Shown here: positions 1 through 5,823 of the stretch, one piece after another
Numbering within the stretch: position 1 is the stretch's first letter
How the letters are laid out: each line of letters opens with the position of its first letter
NCBI GenBank assembly: GCA_003818675.1
Contig: RPPD01000102.1
Location: 1-7,366, forward strand
Length of the DNA stretch: 7,366 nucleotides
Origin: Spirochaetaceae bacterium
Lineage (GTDB): Bacteria; Spirochaetota; Spirochaetia; SZUA-6; RPPD01
Direction of reading: 5' to 3'
Position numbers and translations under genes: made by a program
Notes under the pieces: model-generated
What the model was told of the DNA's origin: nothing
Database searches by the model: none
Seen by the model: only the letters and a program-made list of their open reading frames with translations

Positions 1-2
1 AA

Positions 3-173
3 GATTATTTTATCTATGTCTTCATCCCGAGCAGAATTAATATCAAACTCTCCAAGATTGAGTTTCAAACCAGTCGAAGGGTAAAGGCCATAACCATAAT
101 CAATACCACCCCATATATTGTCTATCTCTTGGAAAAAGAATATGACAATACCTGGAAATTGGGTGTCTGGTAG
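3..173 (+). CDS. Possible 3' end of an unidentified gene (partial at left edge, strand uncertain)
   Basis: An open frame enters from the left edge and ends at TAG (171-173), giving 56 visible residues. The end reads ...PYIVYLLEKEYDNTWKLGVW, with an earlier stretch of alternating hydrophobic and polar residues (RINIKLSKIEF) that would suit a beta strand. I do not recognise a family. It is placed on the plus strand because the stop is followed by a 117-bp gap that holds a promoter for the next plus-strand gene, which is a coherent layout. The antisense frame with aligned codons is also open through the whole stretch (it includes DYGYGLYPSTGLKLNLGEF). That frame has a more coding-like frequency of G at the first codon position, but no ATG, GTG or TTG start for at least 280 bases upstream except one internal TTG. 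Either strand could be the real one. Confidence 0.35.
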   Translation, partial: DYFIYVFIPSRINIKLSKIEFQTSRRVKAITIINTTPYIVYLLEKEYDNTWKLGVW

Positions 174-227
174 CCTATACTTTGTGTTGGCATTCCGGCG
201 TTTTTTCCTTGACGCGAAAGGAAAAGT

Positions 228-240
228 TGTTGCGTCAACA
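228..240. promoter_or_regulatory. Palindrome over the -35 box (possible operator)
   Basis: The sequence TGTTG-CGT-CAACA is a perfect inverted repeat with 5-bp arms and a 3-bp centre. It covers the -35 hexamer (230-235) of the promoter upstream of the secreted repeat-protein gene. A second, wider inverted repeat shares its right arm: TTGACGC at 209-215 and GCGTCAA at 232-238. The position suits a repressor or activator site, but no regulator is identified and short palindromes also occur by chance. Confidence 0.3.
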
Positions 241-258
241 GCTCCGGAGTTGTATACT
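230..258 (+). promoter_or_regulatory. Sigma-70-type promoter of the secreted repeat-protein gene
   Basis: A -35 box TTGCGT (230-235) and a -10 box TATACT (253-258) are separated by exactly 17 bases. Transcription would start near 265, about 25 bases before the ATG at 291. The spacer contains the 8-bp palindrome CTCCGGAG (242-249). The leader then carries a good ribosome binding site (GAGGGAG, 278-284). The call rests on consensus match and spacing only. Confidence 0.6.
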
Positions 259-290
259 ATGTTTAAGACATTTTATAGAGGGAGCCAAAA

Positions 291-1028
291 ATGAGTGTAA
301 AAAAAATCCTTGCTATTTCCTTCATATCACTTTTTCTCTTTGGCACAGCTGTACTTTTTGCGCAGCAGCCCGCCACCAGCACTGAGACCAAGGAGCGTTC
401 CGTAGAGGAGCTCTACCTGACAAATCCTTCAGTCAGACTCGCCTATGAGGTATCCAAAGCTGACAATCGTGATGACAAGCTTTTGGCCCTTGTTCAGATT
501 CAGAGTCTGCTTGATGAGGGATTAAAAGGAGAGGACGAACGTGCTATCGCCACAATTCTTGGCAACCTTGCATCCGAAGGTACAACGGTTATTATCCGTG
601 ACCGCGGAAGAGTGGTCAACAATTACCCGGATGTGAGATGGATGGCATGCCGATCCCTCTCATATGTAAAAACCGAGGAAGGCAAAAAGAAGGCAACAGA
701 TGTATTAATAGTTGTCCTTCAGCAAGATAATGATTATCTGGTGAAAACTAATGCCATTTATTCACTTGGTATTATTGGTTTAAATGAAAATAATACTACC
801 TCCCGTGCAATAGCTTCTGCAGTAGAATTTCAGGATTACTCTGCGCCAAATGACGCATTGGCCATGTCGGCAATTGTTGCAATTGAGCGCCTTATGGACT
901 CTGATGACGGCGTTACTGATGGAGTATCCATGAGAGCAATGATAAAAATTCAGCAGGGGACCTACGCAAAAGAAGTCAAGGACAGAGCCCGGGAAGTTCT
1001 TGATAAATTACGCCAACAGACGAATTAA
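291..1028 (+). CDS. Secreted HEAT-like helical repeat protein
   Basis: This 245-residue protein starts with a clear signal peptide. Lys4-Lys5 is followed by a hydrophobic core (about 6-23) and a likely signal peptidase I site after Ala24 (VLFA/QQPA). There is no lipobox cysteine, so it is probably periplasmic or exported rather than a lipoprotein. The mature part is almost all alpha-helical and shows degenerate HEAT/armadillo-like helical pairs at about 60-95 (DDKLLALVQIQSLL), 112-145 (PDVRWMACRSLSYV), 148-180 (YLVKTNAIYSLGIIGL) and 186-240. Such repeats normally form protein-binding scaffolds, and no catalytic residues are apparent. The ATG has GAGGGAG six bases upstream and its own promoter, and a terminator follows, so it appears monocistronic. 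It converges on the minus-strand run. The specific role is unknown, and the repeat assignment is by eye. Confidence 0.85.
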   Translation: MSVKKILAISFISLFLFGTAVLFAQQPATSTETKERSVEELYLTNPSVRLAYEVSKADNRDDKLLALVQIQSLLDEGLKGEDERAIATILGNLASEGTTVIIRDRGRVVNNYPDVRWMACRSLSYVKTEEGKKKATDVLIVVLQQDNDYLVKTNAIYSLGIIGLNENNTTSRAIASAVEFQDYSAPNDALAMSAIVAIERLMDSDDGVTDGVSMRAMIKIQQGTYAKEVKDRAREVLDKLRQQTN

Positions 1029-1077
1029 TCACGTCGTGTAATCGATATTGCAGTTGTTAATCTGATATGAAATATTG

Positions 1078-1106
1078 GGCGTGCTTTAAAAAGTGCGCCT
1101 TTTTTT
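1078..1106 (+). terminator. Intrinsic terminator of the secreted repeat-protein gene
   Basis: GGCGTGCTTT (1078-1087) pairs with AAAGTGCGCC (1090-1099), forming a stem of up to 10 bp with two G-U pairs. The innermost A-U pairs probably open to enlarge the loop. Seven T residues follow directly (1100-1106). It lies 50 bases after the plus-strand stop codon. The last two T residues are part of the TAA stop (on the minus strand) of the opposing gene. Read from the minus strand the hairpin is followed by AATATTT, not a clean T-run, so it should terminate mainly the plus-strand transcript. Confidence 0.8.
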
Positions 1107-1665
1107 ATGTGTTTTCTTGTGGCAGATTATTTTGCTGAGCCTGATTTCCATCCGGCAACATGCCCTGCAACTCTTTCTTTTCCTGTTCTTGCCGTGCCTG
1201 TTCTTCTTCCCTCTTCTTTTTGTCAGCCATTGGATTAACAGACTTGTATTGCGTAAGTTCCTTGCGCCATTGCGGTGTATCCTCAAAAACCTCAAACTGT
1301 ATTCTTTTCCTTATTACAAAAGGTACAGATCCTCCAGGGCGCTGGAATCTCACAATTCCAAAACTCCCTTTGCCGAGGTAGCATATTTTTTCATGCTGCG
1401 CAATGCTCTCTGTTTCTGAAAGTCTTTTTAATATGCAGTCAAAATGTGCGGGATTGCCACTTTCGGGAATTCCAATTGCGCTTGCCGTTTCCCTGATTTC
1501 CTTCTCGCATATTGCGCATATCAGTGCAACCTGATTTTCATCACGACGACCCCTGTTTCTATCCTGGAAGTGCCTGTCGTGGAATCTCCTTCTCCGTCCG
1601 CTCCTCTGCCGTCTTCTGCCCTGGCTGCCTCCACGGCTTGGGCTGTTTGGGTTGTTTTCCTGCAT
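1105..1665 (-). CDS. Arg-rich protein with a putative CCHC zinc site, unknown function
   Basis: The protein has 186 residues in three parts. Residues 11-42 are strongly basic and Arg/Gly-rich (GRRRQRSGRRRR, RNRGRRDE), as in disordered RNA-binding tails. Residues 48-130 form a compact domain with Cys50-x2-Cys53 and His74-x2-Cys77 (CAIC...HFDC), a probable single zinc site, followed by a beta-rich segment (KICYLGKGSFGIVRF). Residues 147-170 are a charged helix that may be a coiled coil, and the tail is rich in Gln and Asn. The ATG at 1665 follows AGAGGA, 9 bases after the preceding small gene, so the two are probably co-transcribed. I associate this CxxC...HFDC form with uncharacterised spirochaete proteins, from memory and without a search. 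An RNA- or ribosome-linked role is suggested only by the basic tail and the operon. Confidence 0.85.
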   Translation of the reverse strand: MQENNPNSPSRGGSQGRRRQRSGRRRRFHDRHFQDRNRGRRDENQVALICAICEKEIRETASAIGIPESGNPAHFDCILKRLSETESIAQHEKICYLGKGSFGIVRFQRPGGSVPFVIRKRIQFEVFEDTPQWRKELTQYKSVNPMADKKKREEEQARQEQEKKELQGMLPDGNQAQQNNLPQENT

Positions 1666-1674
1666 GATTTCCTC

Positions 1675-1809
1675 TTATTCTTCGTTGACGATGTTCTCTG
1701 TAAGAGTTTGCGCTATCTTTCCAATGGCGTGGTTGAGATAATCATTATTTTTTATCTTTTTTTTGAGTTCTTCAAGCTTCTTCTTGTCAGTGTTCTTGGG
1801 CGTTCTCAC
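1675..1809 (-). CDS. Small basic protein, 44 residues, GTG start, unknown function
   Basis: This short gene fills the 159-base gap between yraN and the zinc-site gene. GTG at 1809 opens 44 codons that end in TAA (1675-1677). The ribosome binding site GGAG is four bases upstream of the GTG, and an in-frame TAA lies four codons before it, so no longer start is possible. The product is rich in Lys at the start (MRTPKNTDKKKLEELKKKIK) and is predicted by eye to be helical, with an amphipathic second half (LNHAIGKIAQTLTENIVNEE). There is no signal peptide, Cys or membrane segment. Gaps are 16 bases to yraN and 9 bases to the next gene. The start signal and tight packing argue for a real gene; the function is not recognised. 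Confidence 0.7.
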   Translation of the reverse strand: MRTPKNTDKKKLEELKKKIKNNDYLNHAIGKIAQTLTENIVNEE

Positions 1810-1825
1810 GCTTCTCCTGCCTTAA

Positions 1826-2185
1826 TCAAAATGCGTTCTCAAAATGCATTATCCTGTCCTTTAACAGGTTGATCAATATCACGTCAAAACGGCACGGAAT
1901 CTCTACCGTCCCGTATTTATCCCTGAGGTAAAGAAGCCCTGCGTCACGCAGTTTTCTCCGCTTAAGGTTTCCCACGGAGCGGCCTATGTCTGAAACCTCA
2001 TAGAGGTTTGACATCTTGACCTCCACAAAAACAATCGTGCCCCTGTCCCCGGCTATAATGTCAATCTCTCCCCTTGGTGTTACATGATTGCGCTTGTATA
2101 TAGTATACTCCTTTTTCAGGAGAAAATCGAGCGCAATCTCCTCGCCTTCTCTCCCCTTCTCGCTACTGCTTGGCCTGTTCTCCAT
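1826..2185 (-). CDS. yraN: YraN / UPF0102 family nuclease-fold protein
   Basis: The 119 residues match the YraN (UPF0102) family at normal length. Seen in order are an N-terminal [12 protein letters not shown] helix (11-22), a [18 protein letters not shown] segment with Asp42, and VFVEVK with Glu55 and Lys57. Together these give the E...GEID...ExK arrangement of the restriction-endonuclease-like fold. Family members are predicted nucleases related to Holliday-junction resolvases, but their cellular role is poorly defined. The ATG at 2185 lies inside the last 15-bp repeat unit of the upstream HD-GYP gene, so the two reading frames overlap by 23 bases. The ribosome binding site is weak and distant (GGAG about 9 bases before the ATG), which suggests translation coupled to the upstream gene. 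Confidence 0.93.
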   Translation of the reverse strand: MENRPSSSEKGREGEEIALDFLLKKEYTIYKRNHVTPRGEIDIIAGDRGTIVFVEVKMSNLYEVSDIGRSVGNLKRRKLRDAGLLYLRDKYGTVEIPCRFDVILINLLKDRIMHFENAF

Positions 2186-3365
2186 GACCCATTGCTCCGC
2201 GATCCATTGCTCCGTGATCCATTGCTCCGCGATCCATCCGTATCATTTTAGGATCTATGGCGCGCATGATGAACAAGTCACTCCTTTCGTGAAGGTTGAT
2301 TGTCAATTCATCGTCCACTTTTTCGCCACGCTGGTTCATGATAATTTCCACCCTGGGCCTTAAAGGAGCGCTGGCATGGGTTGAAACCACGCGGCCAATT
2401 GATGAATCATTCAAAAGCACTATGCTGCCGATGGGATATATTCCCATTCCCTTAAGAAAACTCTTCACTACAGCGGGGTCAAAGCGTTTGAAATTATCGC
2501 TGATGATGTTCTTTATTGCGTCATACCCAATCATCTGATCGCGGTAGGGCCTCTCATTAATCATGGCCACATATGCGTCAGCAACAGACACAATCCTGGC
2601 AAAAAGAGGGATATTTTCACCAGATACGTTCTTTGGATATCCCTTTCCATCCCATCGCTCATGATGGTAAAGGGCTATCTGGCCAATCTCTTCCGGATAT
2701 TTCATTTCCTTTACGATGATGCTGTATGAATGTATTGTATGCGTTCTTATCGTATTGAAATCCTGGGCGTTCAGGTCTTCTTTTTTGTTGCGTATTGAGT
2801 CCGGTATGCGGGTCATGCCCATGTCATGCAAAAGCGCACCGCACGCAAGCGAAAGAATCTTGTGGCCCACGAGCTTCATGTTCATACCGATTATTATTGA
2901 TATGATGGCGCAAGCGATCGCATTTGCGGCAAAATCATCGCTTGAACGCTCTGAATGAAGCACGAGCTGGACGATCTCGTTTTTTTCATCCTTAACTACC
3001 GAGAATATATCATTGACGATGCTGTCAATTGTTTCTTTTGGGTGTTTCTGGCGCTTCTTGATAGAATCAAGCACTGCGATAAATTTCCTGACCGAGGCGT
3101 CATAGAGTGTGGCTGCCTTTGCCGAATCTGACTTTTCATCAAAAAGGTCTGAAAGCAGGGATTTTTCCAGATTATCTCCCTCTGGACTGTCTGTGATGGT
3201 GTTCCCATCAGTTGAAACGTGCTTTATCTCCCATCGCTTCAACCGTTCAATATCCTTTTCCCGTATTGGGATTCCCGGAGGTACAAGAATATTGTGGTCA
3301 TCTATATAAACAGGAGCATCAAACTTCATTCCAGGTTTCAGGTTGTCAATGGTTATTTCTTTCAT
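2163..3365 (-). CDS. HD-GYP domain phosphohydrolase (c-di-GMP type)
   Basis: The 400-residue protein looks cytoplasmic, with no membrane segment. Residues 1-60 resemble the N-terminal domain often found before HD-GYP ([12 protein letters not shown]...[15 protein letters not shown]). Residues about 130-300 carry the HD-GYP domain. Visible metal ligands are His137, His180-Asp181 (LLHDMG), His209, His234-His235 and Asp263 (VAD). The name motif is intact as [11 protein letters not shown] (234-244), and ERPYR follows. The family cleaves cyclic di-GMP to pGpG or GMP and often controls motility. Here the lysine of the usual HDxGK is Met184, so activity or specificity may differ. Residues 305-370 form a small beta domain common after HD-GYP. 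The last 24 residues are a pentapeptide repeat (MDRGA type). It starts 6 bases after the FlhB-like gene, with a weak ribosome binding site. Confidence 0.93.
   Translation of the reverse strand: MKEITIDNLKPGMKFDAPVYIDDHNILVPPGIPIREKDIERLKRWEIKHVSTDGNTITDSPEGDNLEKSLLSDLFDEKSDSAKAATLYDASVRKFIAVLDSIKKRQKHPKETIDSIVNDIFSVVKDEKNEIVQLVLHSERSSDDFAANAIACAIISIIIGMNMKLVGHKILSLACGALLHDMGMTRIPDSIRNKKEDLNAQDFNTIRTHTIHSYSIIVKEMKYPEEIGQIALYHHERWDGKGYPKNVSGENIPLFARIVSVADAYVAMINERPYRDQMIGYDAIKNIISDNFKRFDPAVVKSFLKGMGIYPIGSIVLLNDSSIGRVVSTHASAPLRPRVEIIMNQRGEKVDDELTINLHERSDLFIMRAIDPKMIRMDRGAMDHGAMDRGAMGHGEQAKQ
2178..2237 (-). repeat. Four 15-bp tandem repeats at the end of the HD-GYP gene
   Basis: On the minus strand the unit ATGGATCGCGGAGCA occurs at 2223-2237, again with one change at 2208-2222 (CGC to CAC), exactly at 2193-2207, and diverged at 2178-2192 (ATGGGTCATGGAGAA). 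The unit is a multiple of three and encodes [20 protein letters not shown]. Copy-number change would lengthen or shorten the tail in frame. Each unit contains GGAG followed by ATG, and the yraN start codon (2183-2185) lies within the fourth unit. Confidence 0.95.
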
Positions 3366-3371
3366 ACAACT

Positions 3372-3614
3372 CTAAAACCTTCCTGCAAAAACCAAGATTT
3401 CGGCAATAACTGCGTAGTATTCCTCTGGTATGAAAGAGCCGATATCAATCATCTCCAGGCGATCAGCAAGAGAAACATTATCAACCAGTGTTATGCCATG
3501 TATCCTTGCTATTTCAGTGATTTTTTCAGCGATCTTGCCCCTGCCTTTTGCAACGATAAATGGTGCAGGTAGTCCGGGAAGGTACTGTACTGCGACTGCC
3601 TTTTTATTATCCAT
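3372..3614 (-). CDS. FlhB C-terminal-domain-like protein (YlqH type)
   Basis: The 80 residues cover only the cytoplasmic tail of the FlhB/YscU family, the export-gate component of flagellar and type III secretion. Conserved features are KKAVAVQY (4-11), APFIVAKGRG (17-26), AEKITEIARIHGI (29-41) and IDIGSFIPEEYY (56-67). There are no transmembrane helices, and the NPTH autocleavage site that precedes this segment in full FlhB is missing, so it is a stand-alone homologue like Bacillus YlqH. Its function in any organism is unclear; it may bind export substrates or chaperones, or act outside export. It lies 30 bases after the FliK-like gene and 6 bases before the HD-GYP gene. An FliK/FlhB pairing is meaningful because FliK switches FlhB specificity in flagella. 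Confidence 0.9.
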   Translation of the reverse strand: MDNKKAVAVQYLPGLPAPFIVAKGRGKIAEKITEIARIHGITLVDNVSLADRLEMIDIGSFIPEEYYAVIAEILVFAGRF

Positions 3615-3644
3615 TTTTACATCCCTGTCTCCAATATATCAGCA

Positions 3645-4736
3645 CTATCCCTGTGTATCAATGCTTTGGAGGTTGTTATGCTCAATTTCCTGGTTAAAAC
3701 CGTCAAAAAATACATCCTCATGTATAATATCGTCAATTTTTACACCTAAATTACTCATTTTTGACTTGAACTCATCAATTTGAACCTGCGAGAGCTTTTT
3801 CCGTACTTTTTCATTGGTGAAAATTGAGCAATGCAGTCCTTTTGTTGCCGGTTCAAGAACAAAGAATATTTTCCCCTCATTCATGCCATCAGGAGCTATT
3901 ACTATTCTCCTGATTTTCCTTGAATAGACATCATAAAGCACTCGCATGTTCCCTTTCTGGGCCTTTCCAGAAAGGTTTGTTTCAAAAGGAACAACAACCC
4001 AGTTTCCATCATAACCCCGCAGGTGGTTGAACACTGAAAGTGGAGAAATGTCTGTTAGAGAAATATCTTCAGTTCCCAGGACGGGCATTGATATGCTTTT
4101 TTCACCAGGCTGCATTGAATCATTTTTCAATTCCTTCTGCTCCGAATTATTTGAATTCCTGTATCCATCCTTTTTTTTGCGATCTTTCCTGCCGCCACTG
4201 CCTGCATCCTGGTCAATAAGACCAGCAAGCTCTTGAATTCCGGGTGATTCTGGAGAAATGCCCTTCTCAACACAGAGTGCCAGGATTCGCGCGTTTTTTT
4301 CTCTATCACCCTTCATCTGTAATAGTGCATGGCGTATTTTCAAAACGAGCTTTTCGTCTATTGGAAGTGAGCTTTTCATCATGTTTGAAACAACAAGAAG
4401 GGTAACAGGATCATGAGGCAATCCAAGTTTACCCATTGCGAGCTTTGCCTGTTCAAGCTGTGCTTGTGCAAGCTGCGACTGCTGTGGCATTTCATTCGCG
4501 AGCTTCAGTATTATTGTCTTTCCCTGCATTTGCACCTGCGCAAATATTGTTGCGCCACTAGACAGCGGAACTGTTGATATTGCAGGAAATACTTTACCCT
4601 TTATTCCAACAGCCCATTTATCAGGACCAAGCTGTTTTAGGACGGTTACGGAAACAAAATCGCCAGACGAAACCGAAAGGTTCTGTCTGGCGCTGCCTGT
4701 AAGTCTTAACATGCTTTCAAAATTAAAAAGCGGCAT
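3645..4736 (-). CDS. FliK/YlqG-like protein, probable hook-length-control relative
   Basis: The 363-residue protein has no signal peptide or membrane helix. Residues 20-80 are beta-rich (VSVTVLKQLGPDKWAVGIKG, then GATIFAQVQMQGKTIILKL). Residues 84-103 are a Gln/Ala-rich helix (QLAQAQLEQAKLA). Residues 105-175 are helical, and 176-215 form a charged, low-complexity linker (GGRKDRKKKDGYRNSNNSEQ). Residues about 243-340 form a beta-alpha domain (WVVVPFETNL, MRVLYDVYSRKIRRIVIAP, KIFFVLEP, then an LSQVQIDEF...LGVKI ending). This layout of N-terminal domain, flexible linker and C-terminal domain resembles FliK, and the position directly before a FlhB-tail gene matches Bacillus ylqG-ylqH. Sequence similarity is weak by eye, so the family call is an inference. 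It starts 9 bases after rplS, and its ribosome binding site is poor. Confidence 0.65.
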   Translation of the reverse strand: MPLFNFESMLRLTGSARQNLSVSSGDFVSVTVLKQLGPDKWAVGIKGKVFPAISTVPLSSGATIFAQVQMQGKTIILKLANEMPQQSQLAQAQLEQAKLAMGKLGLPHDPVTLLVVSNMMKSSLPIDEKLVLKIRHALLQMKGDREKNARILALCVEKGISPESPGIQELAGLIDQDAGSGGRKDRKKKDGYRNSNNSEQKELKNDSMQPGEKSISMPVLGTEDISLTDISPLSVFNHLRGYDGNWVVVPFETNLSGKAQKGNMRVLYDVYSRKIRRIVIAPDGMNEGKIFFVLEPATKGLHCSIFTNEKVRKKLSQVQIDEFKSKMSNLGVKIDDIIHEDVFFDGFNQEIEHNNLQSIDTQG

Positions 4737-4745
4737 TCGCTTTTC

Positions 4746-5102
4746 TTATTTTTTTACCCTGCGTTCCTTTATGCGAGCTTCCTTGCCAACCTTGTCGCGG
4801 ACATAGAAAAGCTTTGCGCGCCTGACTTTGCCCATGCGCACAACTTCAATCTTGGCGATCTTTGGTGAATGCACGAAGAATGTCCTCTCTACGCCAACGC
4901 CGTATGATATCTTGCGCACTGTGAAGGCTTTCCGAATGCCGGTGTTCTTGATGTTGATGCACAAACCTTCAAAAGCCTGAATGCGTTCAGTTTTTCCTTC
5001 AATGATTTTATAATGCACTTTTAGAGTATCTCCCACGCGGAAATCCTCGGCATTTTCTCTCATTCCGATGCTTTCAACCTTCTTCAACATGTTCATTTTC
5101 AT
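4746..5102 (-). CDS. rplS: 50S ribosomal protein L19
   Basis: This L19 lies at the 30S-50S interface of the large subunit. The 118 residues show the family pattern: [20 protein letters not shown] (21-40), [28 protein letters not shown], and a basic C-terminus ([20 protein letters not shown]). Two starts compete. The ATG at 5102 is only three bases after AAGGGGG, whereas the ATG at 5096 is nine bases after it, a more usual distance, giving MNMLKKVE. The gene follows trmD after 25 bases, the common rimM-trmD-rplS order. Confidence 0.98.
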   Translation of the reverse strand: MKMNMLKKVESIGMRENAEDFRVGDTLKVHYKIIEGKTERIQAFEGLCINIKNTGIRKAFTVRKISYGVGVERTFFVHSPKIAKIEVVRMGKVRRAKLFYVRDKVGKEARIKERRVKK

Positions 5103-5127
5103 CTTCCCCCTTCATATTGTGCAGTTT

Positions 5128-5823
5128 TCATATATCTAAATTTTCCAGAAGATCGGGACGGTTTTTTTTCGTCTTGCCGATGCTTCTTTCAACTCTCCAT
5201 TTTCTTATCAATTCATGGTGTCCGGAGAACAATATTTCCGGTACCTCATGTCCCATCCATACGCGGGGCCTCGTGTACTGCGGGTACTCCAGAAGCCCGC
5301 CAGTGAAGCTCTCGCACTCATGTGATTCTTCACTTATCACTCCCGGGACCAGTCTGCATACTGCGTCTGTCACAACCATGGCTGCTGTCACACCCGACGA
5401 TAAAATGTAATCTCCTACGGAGACCTCGTCAGTCACATAGTGATCTATGATCCGCTGGTCAATCCCCTCATAGTGTCCGCACAAAAGCGTCAATTCAGAA
5501 AGTGCGGCAAATTCTTCAGCCATTCCCTGGGAGAATGTCTTCCCTCCCGGCGACAGGAAAATAATCCTGTGCTTTCCCTTTTCCTGGCTGCTTTCGGACA
5601 TCACTTTTTCCAGTGCGCCTGAAAGCGGTTCAGGTTTCATCACCATTCCCGCACCGCCGCCAAATGGAGTATCATCACACTTCTTGTGGCGGTCATATGC
5701 AAAATCCCTGGGATTAACACATCCCAGAACAAGTCTCCCGCTTTGGGCCGCTTTCCCGATTATTGAGCTCCTGAAAAACTCATGAAAGATCTCAGGGAAA
5801 ATGGTTATCACAGATATTTTCAT
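5128..5823 (-). CDS. trmD: tRNA (guanine-37-N1)-methyltransferase TrmD
   Basis: TrmD methylates G37 beside the anticodon using S-adenosylmethionine, which prevents frameshifting. At 231 residues it is slightly shorter than usual. Diagnostic motifs are DDTPFGGGAGMVMKPEP (50-66), FLSPGG (89-94), LLCGHYEGIDQR (113-124), VGDYILSSG (136-144), GLLEYPQYTRP (176-186) and FSGHHELIRKWR (199-210). The 110-150 region forms the trefoil knot that holds the cofactor. The usual GDYxLxGGEL is here GDYILSSGVT, so the first Gly of GGE is Ser143 and the Glu is Val145; all other landmarks are intact. The start overlaps the rimM stop by four bases (ATGA), suggesting coupled translation. Confidence 0.98.
   Translation of the reverse strand: MKISVITIFPEIFHEFFRSSIIGKAAQSGRLVLGCVNPRDFAYDRHKKCDDTPFGGGAGMVMKPEPLSGALEKVMSESSQEKGKHRIIFLSPGGKTFSQGMAEEFAALSELTLLCGHYEGIDQRIIDHYVTDEVSVGDYILSSGVTAAMVVTDAVCRLVPGVISEESHECESFTGGLLEYPQYTRPRVWMGHEVPEILFSGHHELIRKWRVERSIGKTKKNRPDLLENLDI

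Noticed and set aside
182..385. Plus-strand open frame overlapping the start of the secreted repeat-protein gene.
   Set aside because: It crosses the promoter and the signal-peptide region in another frame, has no ribosome binding site, and its Cys/His-rich translation resembles no protein.
1078..1107. Use of the convergent hairpin as a bidirectional terminator.
   Set aside because: On the minus strand the stem is followed by AATATTT rather than a U-run, so only the plus-strand direction is well supported.
1336..1383. The zinc-site protein contains LGKGSFGIV, which looks like the glycine-rich loop of a protein kinase.
   Set aside because: No catalytic HRD, DFG or VAIK segments follow, and the protein is far too small for a kinase domain. 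The match is coincidental.
1444..1872. Long plus-strand open frame (142 codons) opposite the zinc-site, small and yraN genes.
   Set aside because: It is antisense to three genes with good starts and, for yraN, a clear family match. Its translation is low-complexity Leu/Phe/Ser/Pro without domains.
3219..3572. Plus-strand frame of 117 codons opposite the HD-GYP and FlhB-like genes.
   Set aside because: It is antisense to two recognised genes, has no ribosome binding site and its protein is unrecognisable; taken as a shadow.
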